Positions 12,400 through 22,880 of a stretch of DNA of 64,000 nt are shown here, in pieces. The stretch is taken from NCBI RefSeq assembly GCF_000715075.1, contig NC_134084.1, positions 96,514,411-96,578,410 of the forward strand, given 5' to 3'. This stretch comes from Nicotiana tabacum. Taxonomy: Eukaryota > Streptophyta > Magnoliopsida > Solanales > Solanaceae. Every line of letters begins with the position of its first letter. Within the stretch, counting starts at the first letter, position 1. The translations under genes were made by a program, and so were the position numbers. Below the pieces are notes generated by a model that was not told where the DNA came from, did not search any database, and saw nothing but the letters and a program-made list of their open reading frames with translations.

Positions 12400-12429
12400 A
12401 ACGTGCAACGCACGTTCATAAATACTAGT
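12400..12429 (+). other. Helitron 3' terminal hairpin and CTAGT
   Basis: Seven-base stem, three-base loop, eight-base spacer, then CTAGT. Confidence 0.55.
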
Positions 12430-12433
12430 ATAC

Positions 12434-12458
12434 ATATATATATATATATATATATATT
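12434..12458. repeat. (TA)n microsatellite
   Basis: A short TA run between the Helitron end and the GypA LTR. Confidence 0.85.
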
Positions 12459-13284
12459 AGCAGCTAGAGGTTTTAAGAGAAGACATTTGGTGATTACAAT
12501 TTCTTATCCTTATCGCAATTAAGAGGATCGCAGTGTCCTGATGTCACGACCCGGATTTTCTACCCTCGGGAGTTATGATGGCGCCTACTCGTTAAAGCTA
12601 GGCAAGCCGCACATTATAGATTTACTAACTCTTTTATTTAACTGTTTTTAACAATTTAAATCAACATGCGACCAATAGTGAAATATTAATGATAAATAAA
12701 TACATGCGGAAGACGCAATCTGATAACTTAGCCAAAAACAAGTACGACAATACCAACATACACCTCTACCCGGAATCGGTGTCACAATATCATGGACCAT
12801 CTACGAATACTACATACAAATGTCTGGAAAGAAAGGTACAATGTATCTCTGAAATAAATGAAAACAGAACATAAGGGTAGAAGAGAACGTCGGGCCTGCG
12901 GACGTCTACAGGACTACCTCGGGATCTCTGACTGGACTGAAGGCAGCCACCCAAAGGTATGGTCCAAAAGCTACCGCTCTGGGATCTGCACACAGTATAT
13001 AGTGTAGTATCAGCACAACCAACCCCATGTGCTGCTAAGTGTCTAGCCTAACTCCGGCGAAGTAGTGATGAGGCTAGGACCAGACTACCAAATAAACATG
13101 TGCAGTTATATAGTGTACCGCAGAAAATAAAATAGAAATAAGCAAGTAAAGATGGGAGGGGAAACATGCTGCGGGGGAATATCATTACTAGCAGTAATTT
13201 AAGAGAAAGGCATTAGGACAATTTAGAATTCATAACAAAACAATAAGGAACTCGTCACCAATCTATAAGCGCCTCATATTATCT

Positions 13285-13590
13285 AATGTTGCGGCGCGCA
13301 ACCCGATCCAAAACATAATAACACTATTGCGGCATGTAACCCGATTCATATCACTGTTGCGGCGTGCAACCCGATCCATATCATTTATCACTGTTGTGGC
13401 GTGCAACCCGATCCATTTATATCATTGTTGCGGCGTGCAACCCGATCCAATTATATCATTATTGCGGCATGCAACCCGATCCAATTATATCATTATTGCG
13501 GCGTGCAACCCGATCCAAACATAATATTATTGCGGCATGCAACCCGATCCAAATATAATATTGTTGCGACGCGCAACCCGATCCACATAT
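13285..13590. repeat. LTR minisatellite 'ttgcggcgtgcaacccgatc', nine copies
   Basis: Nine units of about 29-37 bases share 'tgcggcgtgcaacccgatcc' with an AT-rich remainder. The sister LTR has seven (21475-21712). The three overlapping plus-strand ORFs (13327-13637) are translations of this repeat and not genes. Confidence 0.9.
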
Positions 13591-14519
13591 ACAGTTCAAC
13601 ACCAATCACAACGAAAGTCCCGGCAAGGGATCAATAAAAAAAATAACACTATCCCGGCAAGGGAATCAACAGTATAGGTAAATACGTCCCGGCAAGGGAA
13701 AATCAGCTATAACCAAACTTGTTCCAATATCTAACTACCTCAACTAACTCCAATACTCAATCATAAGTAATTTCCACGAGAATAATCATAATCCTTACTC
13801 AATACAGAGAATCAACAACTTAGGCATTCGTAGTATTTATTAAGAACACAACAATTTCAATTTAAGACTCACGGTCATGCTTGACACCAATATATAGATA
13901 CTCGTCACCATGCCTATACGTCGTACTCAACAAGTAACATGTATCAAATAGGACACAACTCCTAATCCCTCAAGCTAAGGTTATATCAACCACTTACCTC
14001 GAACTTCCACGGCCAACTCAAGCCTCAAACACTGCTTTTCCTTTTGAATCTGGCTCCAAATCAATTGTATCTAGACATAATCGACTTAATAACATCAATA
14101 AATACTAAAGAATAAATACCCAATGCTTAATTATAGGTTTTCTATCATTTTTCCCAAAATGTCAAAAATTGACCCCGGGCCTGCTGGGTCAAAATACGAG
14201 GTTCGGACTAAAATCCGATCACCCATTCACCCCCAAGCCCGAATATATAATTAGTTTTAAAATCTGACCCCAAAATGAGGTCTAAATTCCAATTATTCAA
14301 AAAGCCCTAACTCTACCCAAATCCCCAATTTTCTTCCATTTAAACCCTAGGATTTTAGATAAAAGTTGATGAAAAACATTATAGAGTTGAACGTAATCAG
14401 TTAATGAACACTTACTTATAAATTGGGAAGAAAATCTCTTGAGAAAATCGCCCTAGGCCTTCTATCTTTATGAAATTTTGAAAGACAAAACGCTGAAGTT
14501 TTGTTTTAAAAGACTCCAC

Positions 14520-14765
14520 TGCCCGACTCTCGCACCTGCGGTCCTTGGATCGCACCTGTGTACTCGCACGTGCGGAAAACATACTGCTTCTGTGGAAATG
14601 ATTAGGCCCGCTGGGGCCGCATCTGCGAGGGGAGACCCGCTCCTACGGAACCGCTTCTGTGGGAGCTTGTCCGCATCTGCGAGAGGCTGGACCGCACATG
14701 CGGACCACTATTCACATCTGCGGTGCTTGACTCGCAGGTGCGGTTACACCAGATCTGATGTAACA
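14520..14765. repeat. GC-rich array of 'cgcacctgcgg' / 'ccgcatctgcgag' words (3' LTR)
   Basis: Near-palindromic words built on CGCAnnTGCG repeat about ten times. The corresponding 5' LTR array is at 22645-22880. Apparent ORFs 14478-14780 and 14602-14838 are by-products of it. Confidence 0.8.
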
Positions 14766-15437
14766 GCAGTGATTTCCTAAGCGAAAACATCCCAGAACCT
14801 ACCCGAAACTTACCCCAGCCCTCGGGGCTCCAAACCAAACATGCACACTACCTCAAAAACACTCTACGAACTTGCTCGTGCGATCAAATCGCTAAAATAA
14901 CATCAACAACTATGAATTTAGCATCAAAATCATGAAATCACTTAGGACTTCAAATCTTCCAATTTTCTCAAGTACGGTCCGATTCACGTAATTTCAAGTC
15001 CGTTTCTTACCAAATTTCACAGACACATCTTAAATCACATATAAAACTTGTACCGGGCTCCGGAACCAGGATACGTGCCCGATACCATCAAATTTTAAAC
15101 ACATTTCATTTTCAAAAACTCATAAATATTCCTGAAAATAATTTTCTTCAAAAATTCATTTCTCGGGCTTGGGACCTCGGAATTCGATTCCGGGAATACG
15201 CCCAAGTCCCGTATTTTCCTACGGACCCTCCAGGACCGTCAAATCACGGGTACGGGTCCGTTTACCTAAAATGTTAACCGAAGTCAACTTAAATTCATTT
15301 TAAAGTCAAAATTTATCATTTTCACAAATTTTCACATAATGGCTTTCTGGCTACGTGCTCGGACTGTGCATGCAAATCGAGGTAATACAGAAAGAGGTTT
15401 TTAAGGCATCGGAACATAGAATTTATTTCTAAAATAA

Positions 15438-15460
15438 GTGATGACCTTTTAGGTCATCAC
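15438..15460. other. Perfect terminal hairpin at the LTR edge
   Basis: GTGATGACCT, loop TTT, AGGTCATCAC: a 10-bp perfect stem one base from the LTR end. The 5' LTR has an imperfect version (23562-23584). Confidence 0.85.
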
Positions 15461-15461
15461 A

Positions 15462-15475
15462 TTCTCCACCTCTAA
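15462..15475 (-). promoter_or_regulatory. GypA polypurine tract
   Basis: On the minus strand TTAGAGGTGGAGAA lies directly before the 3' LTR start TGTGATGACC. This is the expected plus-strand primer. Confidence 0.75.
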
Positions 15476-15539
15476 AACAACCGTTCGTCCTCAAACGGAC
15501 ATAAGAAGGAAGTACCCGAGTTAGGGAAAAGATGGGGAT

Positions 15540-16830
15540 AACAGCTCCGCATGTCGGATTCGGACTCCCAGGTCAATGCCTCCACAGGCTAACCTCTCCA
15601 CTAAACAAGAACAGAAGGGAAACTCTTCGACCTCAACTGGCGAACTTGCCGGTCTAGAATAGCTACCGGCTCCTTCTCGTAAGAAAAGTCCTTGTCCAAC
15701 TGGACAGTGCTGAAATCTAACATGTGGGATGGATCGCCGTGATACTTCCGAAGTATGGACACATGAAACACTAGATGCACGGCTGATAAGCTCAGTGGAA
15801 ACGCAAGTTTGTAAGCCACCTCTCCCATTCGATCAAGAATCTCAAACGAGCCAATGAACCTAGGGCTAAGCTTGCCCTTCTTCCCAAATCTCATCACGCC
15901 CTTCATAGGCGACACTCGAAGCAATACCCGCTCACCGACCATGAAAGCCAAATCACAAACCCTATGGTCGGCATAACTCTTTTGCCTGGATTGAGCTGTA
16001 TGAAGCATGTCCTGAATAATCCTGACCTTGTCCAAGGCATCCTGCACTAGATCTGTACCCAACAATCGAGTCTCCCCGGCTCGAACCATCCAACTGGAGA
16101 CCGACACCGCCTACCATACAAAGCCTCATAAGGAGCCATCTGGATACTCGACTGGTAGCTGTTGTTGCAGGCAAACTCTGTTATTGTAGGCAAACTCTGC
16201 TAAAGGCAAAAACTGATCCCACGAGCCTCCAAAGCCAATGACACAAACTCGGAGCATATCCTCCAAAATCTGAATAGTCCGCTCGGATTGCCCATCCGTC
16301 TGAGGATGAAATGTCATGCTCAACTCAACCCGTGTGCCTAGCTCTCGCTGAACTGCTCTCCAAAAATGTGACATAAACTGCGTACCTCAATCCAAAATGA
16401 TAGACACGGGCACACCATGAAGATGAACAATCTCCCAGATATAGATCTCAGCTAACCTCTTGGAATAATAAGAGACTGCTACAGGAATGAAATGTGCTGA
16501 CTTGGTCAACCTATCAACAATAACCCACACTGCGTCGAACTTCCTCCGAGTCTGTGGGAGTTCAACAACGAAATCCATAGTGATTCACTCCCACTTCCAC
16601 ACGGGAAGCTCAATACTCTGAAACAAACCACCTGGTCTCTGATGCTCATACTTAACTTGCTGACAGTTCAAACACAGAGCCACATATGCAACAATGTCCT
16701 TCTTCATTCTCCACCACCGATAATGCTGCTGCAAATCCTGATACATCTTAGCGGCGCCCGGATGAATAGAGTACCAAGAAATATGGGCCTCCTCTAAAAT
16801 CAACTCTCGGAGTCCATCCACATTAGACAC
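15540..16830 (-). pseudogene. GypA integrase and chromodomain-like C-terminus, broken
   Basis: Minus-strand pieces 16830-16585, 16578-16387, 16374-16126 and 16107-15601. The first holds the HHCC zinc finger (HPGAAKMY..., C-x2-C in LCLNCQQ). The second begins the catalytic core (MDFVVELP...VDRLTKSAHF, first Asp) and ends at ILD before a TGA. The third carries FHPQTDGQSERT with the catalytic Glu. The last is the GPY/F-type tail (LSPRFIGSFEIL, VFHVSILRKY) leading into a chromodomain-like end that is interrupted by two in-frame TAGs (15601-15603, 15589-15591). Integrase joins element cDNA to the host chromosome, and chromodomains are thought to steer it to heterochromatin. It is inactive as written, with at least four breaks. 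Confidence 0.85.
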
Positions 16831-16842
16831 ACAAACTCGACC

Positions 16843-18243
16843 CTACAATCTCAAAACTCCATCATCTCCTAAGGTAACCTGCTTGGCACCTCCGTGCTGC
16901 ACCGTGTCTCTAAGGACACACAAATGGGGATCATCATATTGCCGATCACGGATACACTCCAATAAAGAAGAACGAGCGACCGTGCAATCTAACACATGGC
17001 TGGGCTCATAAACATCCAATCTCATGAACTGATTGGCCAAAGCCTGAACATCCAAAGCAAGCGATCTCTCACCGACCGGAATGTAAGCAAGACTGCCCAT
17101 ACTGGCTGACTTCCTACTCAAAGCATCGGCCACCACATTGGCCTTTCCCGGATGATATAAGATGGTGATATCATAGTCTTTCAACAGCTCCAACCACCTT
17201 CTCTGCCTCAAATTTAGCTCCTTCTGCTTGAACAAGTACTACAGACTCTTATGATCCGTGAACACCTCACATGGCACGCCATACAGATAATGCCTCCAAA
17301 TCTTCAATGCGTGAACAATGGCTGCTAACTCCAAATCGTGAACCTGATAGTTCTTCTCATAAATCTTCAACTGCCGCGAAGCATAGGCAATGACCTTGCC
17401 ATCCTGCATCAGCACCGCACCAAGTCCAATACGAGATGCATCACAATAAACTGTATAAGACCCTGAACCTGTGGGCAAAACCAACACATGTGCCATAGTT
17501 AAAGCTGTCTTGAGCTTCTGAAAGCTCACCTCACACTCGTCCGACCACCTGAACTGGGCACCCTTTTGGGTCAACATGGTCATCGGGGCTGCAATAGACG
17601 AAAACCCCTCCACAAACCGACGATAGTAACCTGCCAGACCCAAGAAACTCCGAATCTCTATAGTTGATGCGGGTCTAGGCCAGTTCTTGACTACCTCTAT
17701 CTTTTTCGGATCAACCTGAATACCCTCTGTTGATACAACATGACCCAAGAATGCAACCGAACTCAACCAGAACTCACACTTCGAAAACTTGGAATACAAC
17801 TGACTATCCCTCAAAGTCTGAAGAACCACTCTAAGATGCTGCTCGTGCTCCTCCCGGCTGCAGGAATAGATCAAAATATCATCAATGAATACTATCACGA
17901 ATGAATCCAAGTAAGGCCTGAACACTCGATTCATCAAATCCATAAAGGTTGTTGGGGCATTTGTCAATCCGAAAGACATCACCAAGAACTCATAATACCC
18001 GTACCGAGTGCGGAAAGTTGTCTTAGGGACATCGGATGCCCTAATCCTCAACTGACGGTAGTCAGATCTCAAGTCAATCTTCGAAAATAGCTTGGCAGCC
18101 TGAAGCTGATCAAACAAATCATCAATCCTCGGCAATGGATACTTATTCTTGATTGTAACCTTGTTCAACTGCTGGTAATCTATACACATTCGCATCGATC
18201 TGTCCTTCTTCTTAACAAACGATATCGGCGCACCCCAAGGCAA
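16843..18243 (-). pseudogene. GypA reverse transcriptase and RNase H, one internal stop
   Basis: 18243-17239 encodes 334 residues of RT and RNase H. Motifs seen: [17 protein letters not shown] near residue 11, [10 protein letters not shown] with the first catalytic Asp at residue 57, [11 protein letters not shown] near 90, and the polymerase box FIDD at 119-122. RNase H follows ([13 protein letters not shown], then TDHKSL). A TAG separates it from the last part (17235-16843), which contains the connection sequence [16 protein letters not shown]. These domains copy element RNA into DNA and degrade the RNA strand. The RT piece is long and well preserved, but its 5' junction to the protease region is frameshifted near 18240. 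Confidence 0.9.
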
Positions 18244-19205
18244 AACACTAGGTCTAATGAAACCTTTTCGAGCAAGTCTTGCAACTGCTCCTTCAACTCT
18301 TTCAACTCAGGCGGGGCCATACGATACAACGGGATAGAAATGGGCTGAGTGCCCGGAGCCAAATCAATGCAGAAGTCAATATCCCTATCGGGTGGCATAC
18401 CCGGCAGGTCTGAAGGAAATACCTCAGGGAACTCACGAACAACAGGCACAGAATCAATAGAAGGAACCTCGGCACTAGAATCATGAACATATGCAAAATA
18501 GGCCAAACACCCCTTCTCGGCCATACGCCAAGCCTTCACATAAGAGATAACACTACGGGTAGAATGACCATGAGTCCCTCTCTACTCTAAATGAGGTAAA
18601 CCCGACAAGGCTATGGTCACAGTCTTGGCATGACGGTCCAAGATAGCGTGGTAAGGTGATAACTAGTCCATCCTCAATATGGAATCAAAATCAACCATGT
18701 CTAGAAGTAACAAATCTACATGAGTCTCAAGACCCCCAATCACAACTATACACGAACGATGGACTCGATCTACCACAATAGAATCACCCACCGGTGTAGA
18801 TACATATACAGGAGGCACTCAAGGAATCACTAGGCATGACTAGATACGATGCAAAATAAGATGACACATAAGAGTATGTATACCCTGGATCAAATAAAAC
18901 TGAAGCATATCTGCTACAAACCAGAACAGTATCTGTGATAACTGCATCGGAAGACTCAGCCTTAGGCCTGGCTGGTAGAGCATAACATCGGGGTTGGGCT
19001 CCACCACCTTGAACTACATCTCTAGGACGGCCTGTTGTTGGCTGGCCTCCGCCTCTAGCTGTCTGACCTCCACCTCTAATAACTCTACCTCCACCTCTAG
19101 CACCTCTACCCCCACCCCTAGCTAGCGGAGCGGGCAGCGGAACACCTGGTTCCTGAACCATAGCATGGGAACCCTGCTGCTGCGACTGAGTACCCACCAA
19201 TCTCG
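18180..19205 (-). pseudogene. GypA protease and linker region, broken
   Basis: Minus-strand ORF 19200-18784 starts just after the zinc knuckle with a Gly/Arg-rich linker (repeated RGGGQ/ARGGG). It reaches a retropepsin-type motif VLFDPGYTYSY, where DPG is the family's active-site triad form. The continuation 18780-18540 has stops where Trp would be expected. ORF 18539-18180 contains the conserved lead into RT (VREFPEVFPSDLPGMPP, DFCIDLAPGTQPIS). The protease would cut the polyprotein. Multiple breaks make it non-functional. Confidence 0.8.
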
Positions 19206-20531
19206 GGCAAGCCCTCTGGATATGACCATACTCACCGCACTCAAAGCATCCACCTGAGTGTTGCGGTTGAGGAAACTAAGACTGACCCTGGCGACCTGAA
19301 TGACCACCCCAAAAACTCTGGAGCGTCGTTGCACTGATATGAGCTGGTGGTTAACTGTAGGGATGCTGATCAGAATACTGCATATGAGAATTACGGCCAC
19401 TCGAAGCAACGTGGGAAACCTGAAGTGCTGACTGAAATGGCCTAGGAGGATGTCCTCTACCATACGAATCCCTGCCTCCAGACGAGGCACCACTGAATCT
19501 GCCTGAATGACGAGGCCTCTTATCCGACCCCTGACCACCCCCTGCGACAGAACCATCTCAACTCTCCTGGCCACATTGGCCGCCTCCTGAAAAGAAATCT
19601 CACTCCCTGTCTCCTTAGTCATCTGAAGTCGAATCGGCTGAATAAGTCCCTCAATGAACCTCCTCACCCTCTCTCTCTCTCTCTCGGTGAGAAGTATGAT
19701 AAGAGCATGACGGGCCAAGTCGATGAATCTGGTTTCATACTGAGTAACGGTCATAGAACCCTGCTGGAGATGCTTAAACTGCCTCCGATAGATCTCTCTC
19801 TGAGTGATAGGGAGAAACTTCTCCAGAAATAGCTGAGTAAAATGCTCCCAAGTCAAAGCCGGTGATTTGGCTGGTCTAAACAAACAATAATCTCTCCACC
19901 AAGTCTTGGCGGATCCAGACAAGCGGAAAGTAGCGAAGTCGACCCCATTGGTCTCCACTATCCCCATGTTCCTAAGAACCTCATGATAGTTGTTTAGATA
20001 ATCCTAGGGATCCTCAGAAGATGCACTGCTGAAAGTAGTAGTGAAGAGTTTGGTGAATCTATCCAATCTCCACAAAGCATCGGCAGACATAGTTGCACCA
20101 TCACCGGTCTGAGCTACCACAACCGGCTGAACTGCTCCAACTGGCTGAGCTGCAAGAGTTTGGAACTAGGGAGCCATCTGCTCTAGAGTTCGAGTAGCAA
20201 GAGTCTAGGCACCTCCTCCAGCCTGAGAGACGGCTGGTGCTACAAAAAGCAAGTCTGCCCTAGTGACACTCTCCATAAGGCCCACTAGACAGACCAGAGC
20301 ATCCTGGAGTACTAGGGTAGCAATAAACCCCTCTGGGACATGAGCTGGGCCCACCAGAACTGTCTAGGCCAGAACCTCATCATCAAAGTCAACCTAAGGC
20401 TCCACCGCTGGTGCTGCTACTTTGGGTTGAGCTCTGCCCTTACGTCGGCCTCGCCCTCTGCCCCTCGTGGGAGCTGCTGCTGGGGGCTCGGGCTACTAAT
20501 CAGTGGATAAGGAAGCGCGTGTTCTCGCCAT
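19122..20531 (-). pseudogene. GypA gag (capsid/nucleocapsid) with seven in-frame TAG stops
   Basis: The start ATG at 20531 is in the same frame as the long open part 19967-19122. The N-terminal region is Ala/Pro and Arg/Gly-rich. The frame is interrupted by TAG at plus-strand positions 20496, 20493, 20394, 20364, 20205, 20166 and 20004 (lowest base of each). The retrotransposon gag domain follows (FRLSGSAKTWWRDY, FLEKFLP, QGSMTVTQYETRF). After a frameshift near 19500 comes a CCHC zinc knuckle (CFECGEYGHIQRAC, 19250-19205). Gag forms the particle and packages RNA. All seven stops fit loss of Gln codons by C-to-T change. Confidence 0.88.
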
Positions 20532-20707
20532 CTGCGAAAGAACAGAGTAGAAATTCAATTAGCATTGAGAAACTAAACTGCACGACAGAAAAGAATAAAT
20601 ATGAAGTTTATCCTAACTCTATAGCCTCTAGGGGATAAATATAGACGTCTCCGTACCGGTCCCTCAGACTCTACTAAGCTTGTCCGTGAATTGTGAGACC
20701 TATGTAA
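20532..20707 (-). other. GypA untranslated leader between PBS and gag
   Basis: About 175 bases with no ORF of interest. The plus-strand ORF at 20411-20638 is an antisense shadow. Confidence 0.6.
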
Positions 20708-20726
20708 CCTAGAGCTCTTATACCAA
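20708..20726 (-). promoter_or_regulatory. GypA primer binding site (tRNA-iMet type)
   Basis: The minus strand reads TTGGTATAAGAGCTCTAGG, two bases after the LTR end GGGTCGTGACA. The consensus complementary to plant initiator tRNA-Met begins TGGTATCAGAGC, so there is one mismatch in the core. Confidence 0.8.
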
Positions 20727-21474
20727 CTTGTCACGACCCGGATTTCCCACCCTTGGGAGTCGTGATGGAGTCTACTCATGAAAGCTAGGCAAGCCCCGCA
20801 TATTATAGATTCACTAACTCTTTTATTTAGCCTTTTTTAACAATTTAAATCAACATGCGATCAATAGTGAAATATTAATCATAAATAAATGCATGCGGAA
20901 GACATAATCTGATAACTTAGCCAAAAACAAGTACGAAAATACCAACATACAACTCTATCCGGAACCAGTGTCACAATATCACGGACCATCTATGAATACT
21001 ACATACAAATGTCTGGAAAGAAAGGTACAATCTGTCTCTGAAATAAATGAAAACAGAACATAAGGATAAAAGAGAACGCCAGGCCTACGGACGCCTGCAG
21101 GACTACGTCGAGATCTCTGACTAGACTGAAGGCAGCCACCCAAAGCTATGGTCCAAAAGTTGTTGCTCTGGGATCTGCACACAGTGCAGGGTGTAGTATC
21201 AACACAACCGACCCCATGTGCTGGTAAGTGCCTGGCCTAACCCCGGCGAAGTAATGACAAGGCTAGGACCAGACTACCAAATAAACCTGTGCAGTTATAT
21301 AGTATACAGCGAAAAATAAAATAGAAATAAGCAAGTAAAGATGGGAGGGGGAACATACTGCAGGGGAATATCATTACCAGCAGTAATTTAAGAGATAGGC
21401 ATAAGGACAATTTAGAATTCATAGCAAAACAATAAGGAACTCGTCACCAATCTATAAGGACCTCGTATTATCTA

Positions 21475-21712
21475 TTGTTGCGACGCGCAACCCGATCCAA
21501 AACATAAAAACACTGTTGCGGTGTGCAACCCGATCCATATCATTTATCACTGTTGCGGCGTGAAATCCGATCCATTTATATCATTGTTACGGCGTGCAAC
21601 CCGATCCAATTATATCATTGTTGCGGCGTGCAACCGATCCAAACATAATATTATTGCGGCGTGCAACCCTATCTAAATATAATATTGTTGCGGCGCGCAA
21701 CCCGATCCACAT
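21475..21712. repeat. LTR minisatellite 'gcggcgtgcaacccgatcc', seven copies
   Basis: Seven units, two fewer than in the sister LTR, with flanking sequence aligned. Several units carry private changes. Confidence 0.88.
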
Positions 21713-22114
21713 ATATAGTTCAACACCAATCACAACGAAAGTCCTGGCAAGGGATCAATAAAGAAACAACACTATCCCGGCAAGGGAATCGACAGTATAA
21801 GTAAATACGTCCCGGCAAGGGAAAATCAGCTATAACCAAACTTGTTCCTACATCTAACTACCTCAACTAACTCCAATGCTCAATCATAAGTAATTTCCAC
21901 AAGAATAATCATAATCATTGCTCAACACAGTGAATCAACAACTTAGGCATTCGTAGTATTTATTAAGAATACAACAATTTCAATTTAAGACTCACGGTCA
22001 TGCTTGACACCAACTTATAGATACTCGTCACCATGCCTATACGTCATACTCAACAAGTAACATGTATCAAATAGGACACAACTCCTAATCCCTCAAGCTA
22101 AGGTTATATCAACC

Positions 22115-22120
22115 ACTTAC
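22115..22120 (-). promoter_or_regulatory. Conserved splice-donor-like site D2 (5' LTR)
   Basis: Minus strand TTCGAG|GTAAGTGG. The sister-LTR copy is at 13992-13997. Confidence 0.5.
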
Positions 22121-22531
22121 CTCGAACTTCCACGGCCAACTCAAGCCTCAAACACTACTTTTCCTTTTGAATCTGGCTCCAAATCAATTGTATCTAGACA
22201 TAATTGACTTAATAACATCAATAAATACTAAAGAATTCATACCCAATGCTTAATTATAGGTTTTCTATCATTTTTCCCAAAAAGTCAAAAATTGACCCCG
22301 GGCCCGCTTGGTCAAAATACGAGGTTCGGACTAAAACCCGATCACCCATTCACCCCCAAGCCCGAATATATAATTAGTTTCGAAATCTGACCTCAAAACG
22401 AGGTCTAAATTCCAATTATTCAAAAAGCCCTAACTCTACCCAAATCCCCAATTTTCTTCCATTTAAACCCTAGGATTTTAGATAAAAGTGATGAAAAACA
22501 TTATAGAGTTGAACGTAATCAGTTAATGAAC

Positions 22532-22537
22532 ACTTAC
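22532..22537 (-). promoter_or_regulatory. Splice-donor-like site D1 (5' LTR)
   Basis: Minus strand TATAA|GTAAGTGTTC, just downstream of the GC array. The same site is in the 3' LTR near 14410. Confidence 0.45.
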
Positions 22538-22644
22538 TTATAAATTGGGAAGAAAATCTCTTGAGAAAATCGCCCTAGGCCTTCTATCTTTATGAAATTT
22601 TGAAAGAGAAAACGCTGAAGTTTTGTTTTAAAAGACTCCACTGC

Positions 22645-22880
22645 CCGAATCTCGCACCTGCGGTGCTTGGGTCGCACCTGCGTACTCGCACGGGTGGAAA
22701 ACATACTGCTTTTGCGGAAATGATTAGGCCCGCTGGGGCCGCATCTGCGAGGGGAGACCCGCTCCTGCGGAACCGCTTCTGCGGGAGCTTGTCCGCATCT
22801 GCGAGAGGCTGGACCGCACATGCAACCCACTGTTCGCACCAGCGGTGCTTGACTCGCAGGTGCGGTTACACCAGAACTGA
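22645..22880. repeat. GC-rich palindromic-word array (5' LTR)
   Basis: Same word family as 14520-14765. The ORFs 22600-22902, 22534-22839 and 22724-22912 are by-products of it. Confidence 0.8.

Larger units (their letters stand above)
8866..12429 (+). mobile_element. Candidate non-autonomous Helitron
   Basis: The left end reads A|TCTATATTATTATAAAAGTA, the TC-type Helitron head common in plants. The right end has a perfect 7-bp hairpin (AACGTGC, loop AAC, GCACGTT; 12400-12416), eight bases, then CTAGT (12425-12429). That is the standard Helitron tail layout. No Rep/helicase coding is present, so it would depend on a helper. The body is AT-rich and contains two related head-like segments (10147-10230, 10527-10607) and a (TA)n tract, so it may be several nested copies. 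The base after CTAGT is A rather than the usual T, which lowers confidence in the exact end. Confidence 0.55.
12542..15461 (-). repeat. GypA 3' LTR
   Basis: About 2.9 kb. Plus-strand left end TGTCACGACCCGG, right end GGTCATCACA. It aligns throughout with 20729-23585, with point differences and indels. The right end carries a perfect hairpin (15438-15460), and the PPT adjoins it. It contains a minisatellite, 'cggcaaggg' repeats and a GC array. Confidence 0.9.

Noticed and set aside
13285..13590. Regular repeats with spacers, CRISPR-like at first sight
   Set aside because: The spacers are themselves related AT-rich sequence, unit length varies, it lies inside a plant LTR, and the sister LTR has the same array. 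It is a minisatellite.
14478..14838. 100-codon plus and 78-codon minus ORFs rich in Arg/Ala/Gly
   Set aside because: They arise from the CpG-rich LTR array; an equivalent pair appears in the sister LTR with the same composition, and no protein family is recognised.
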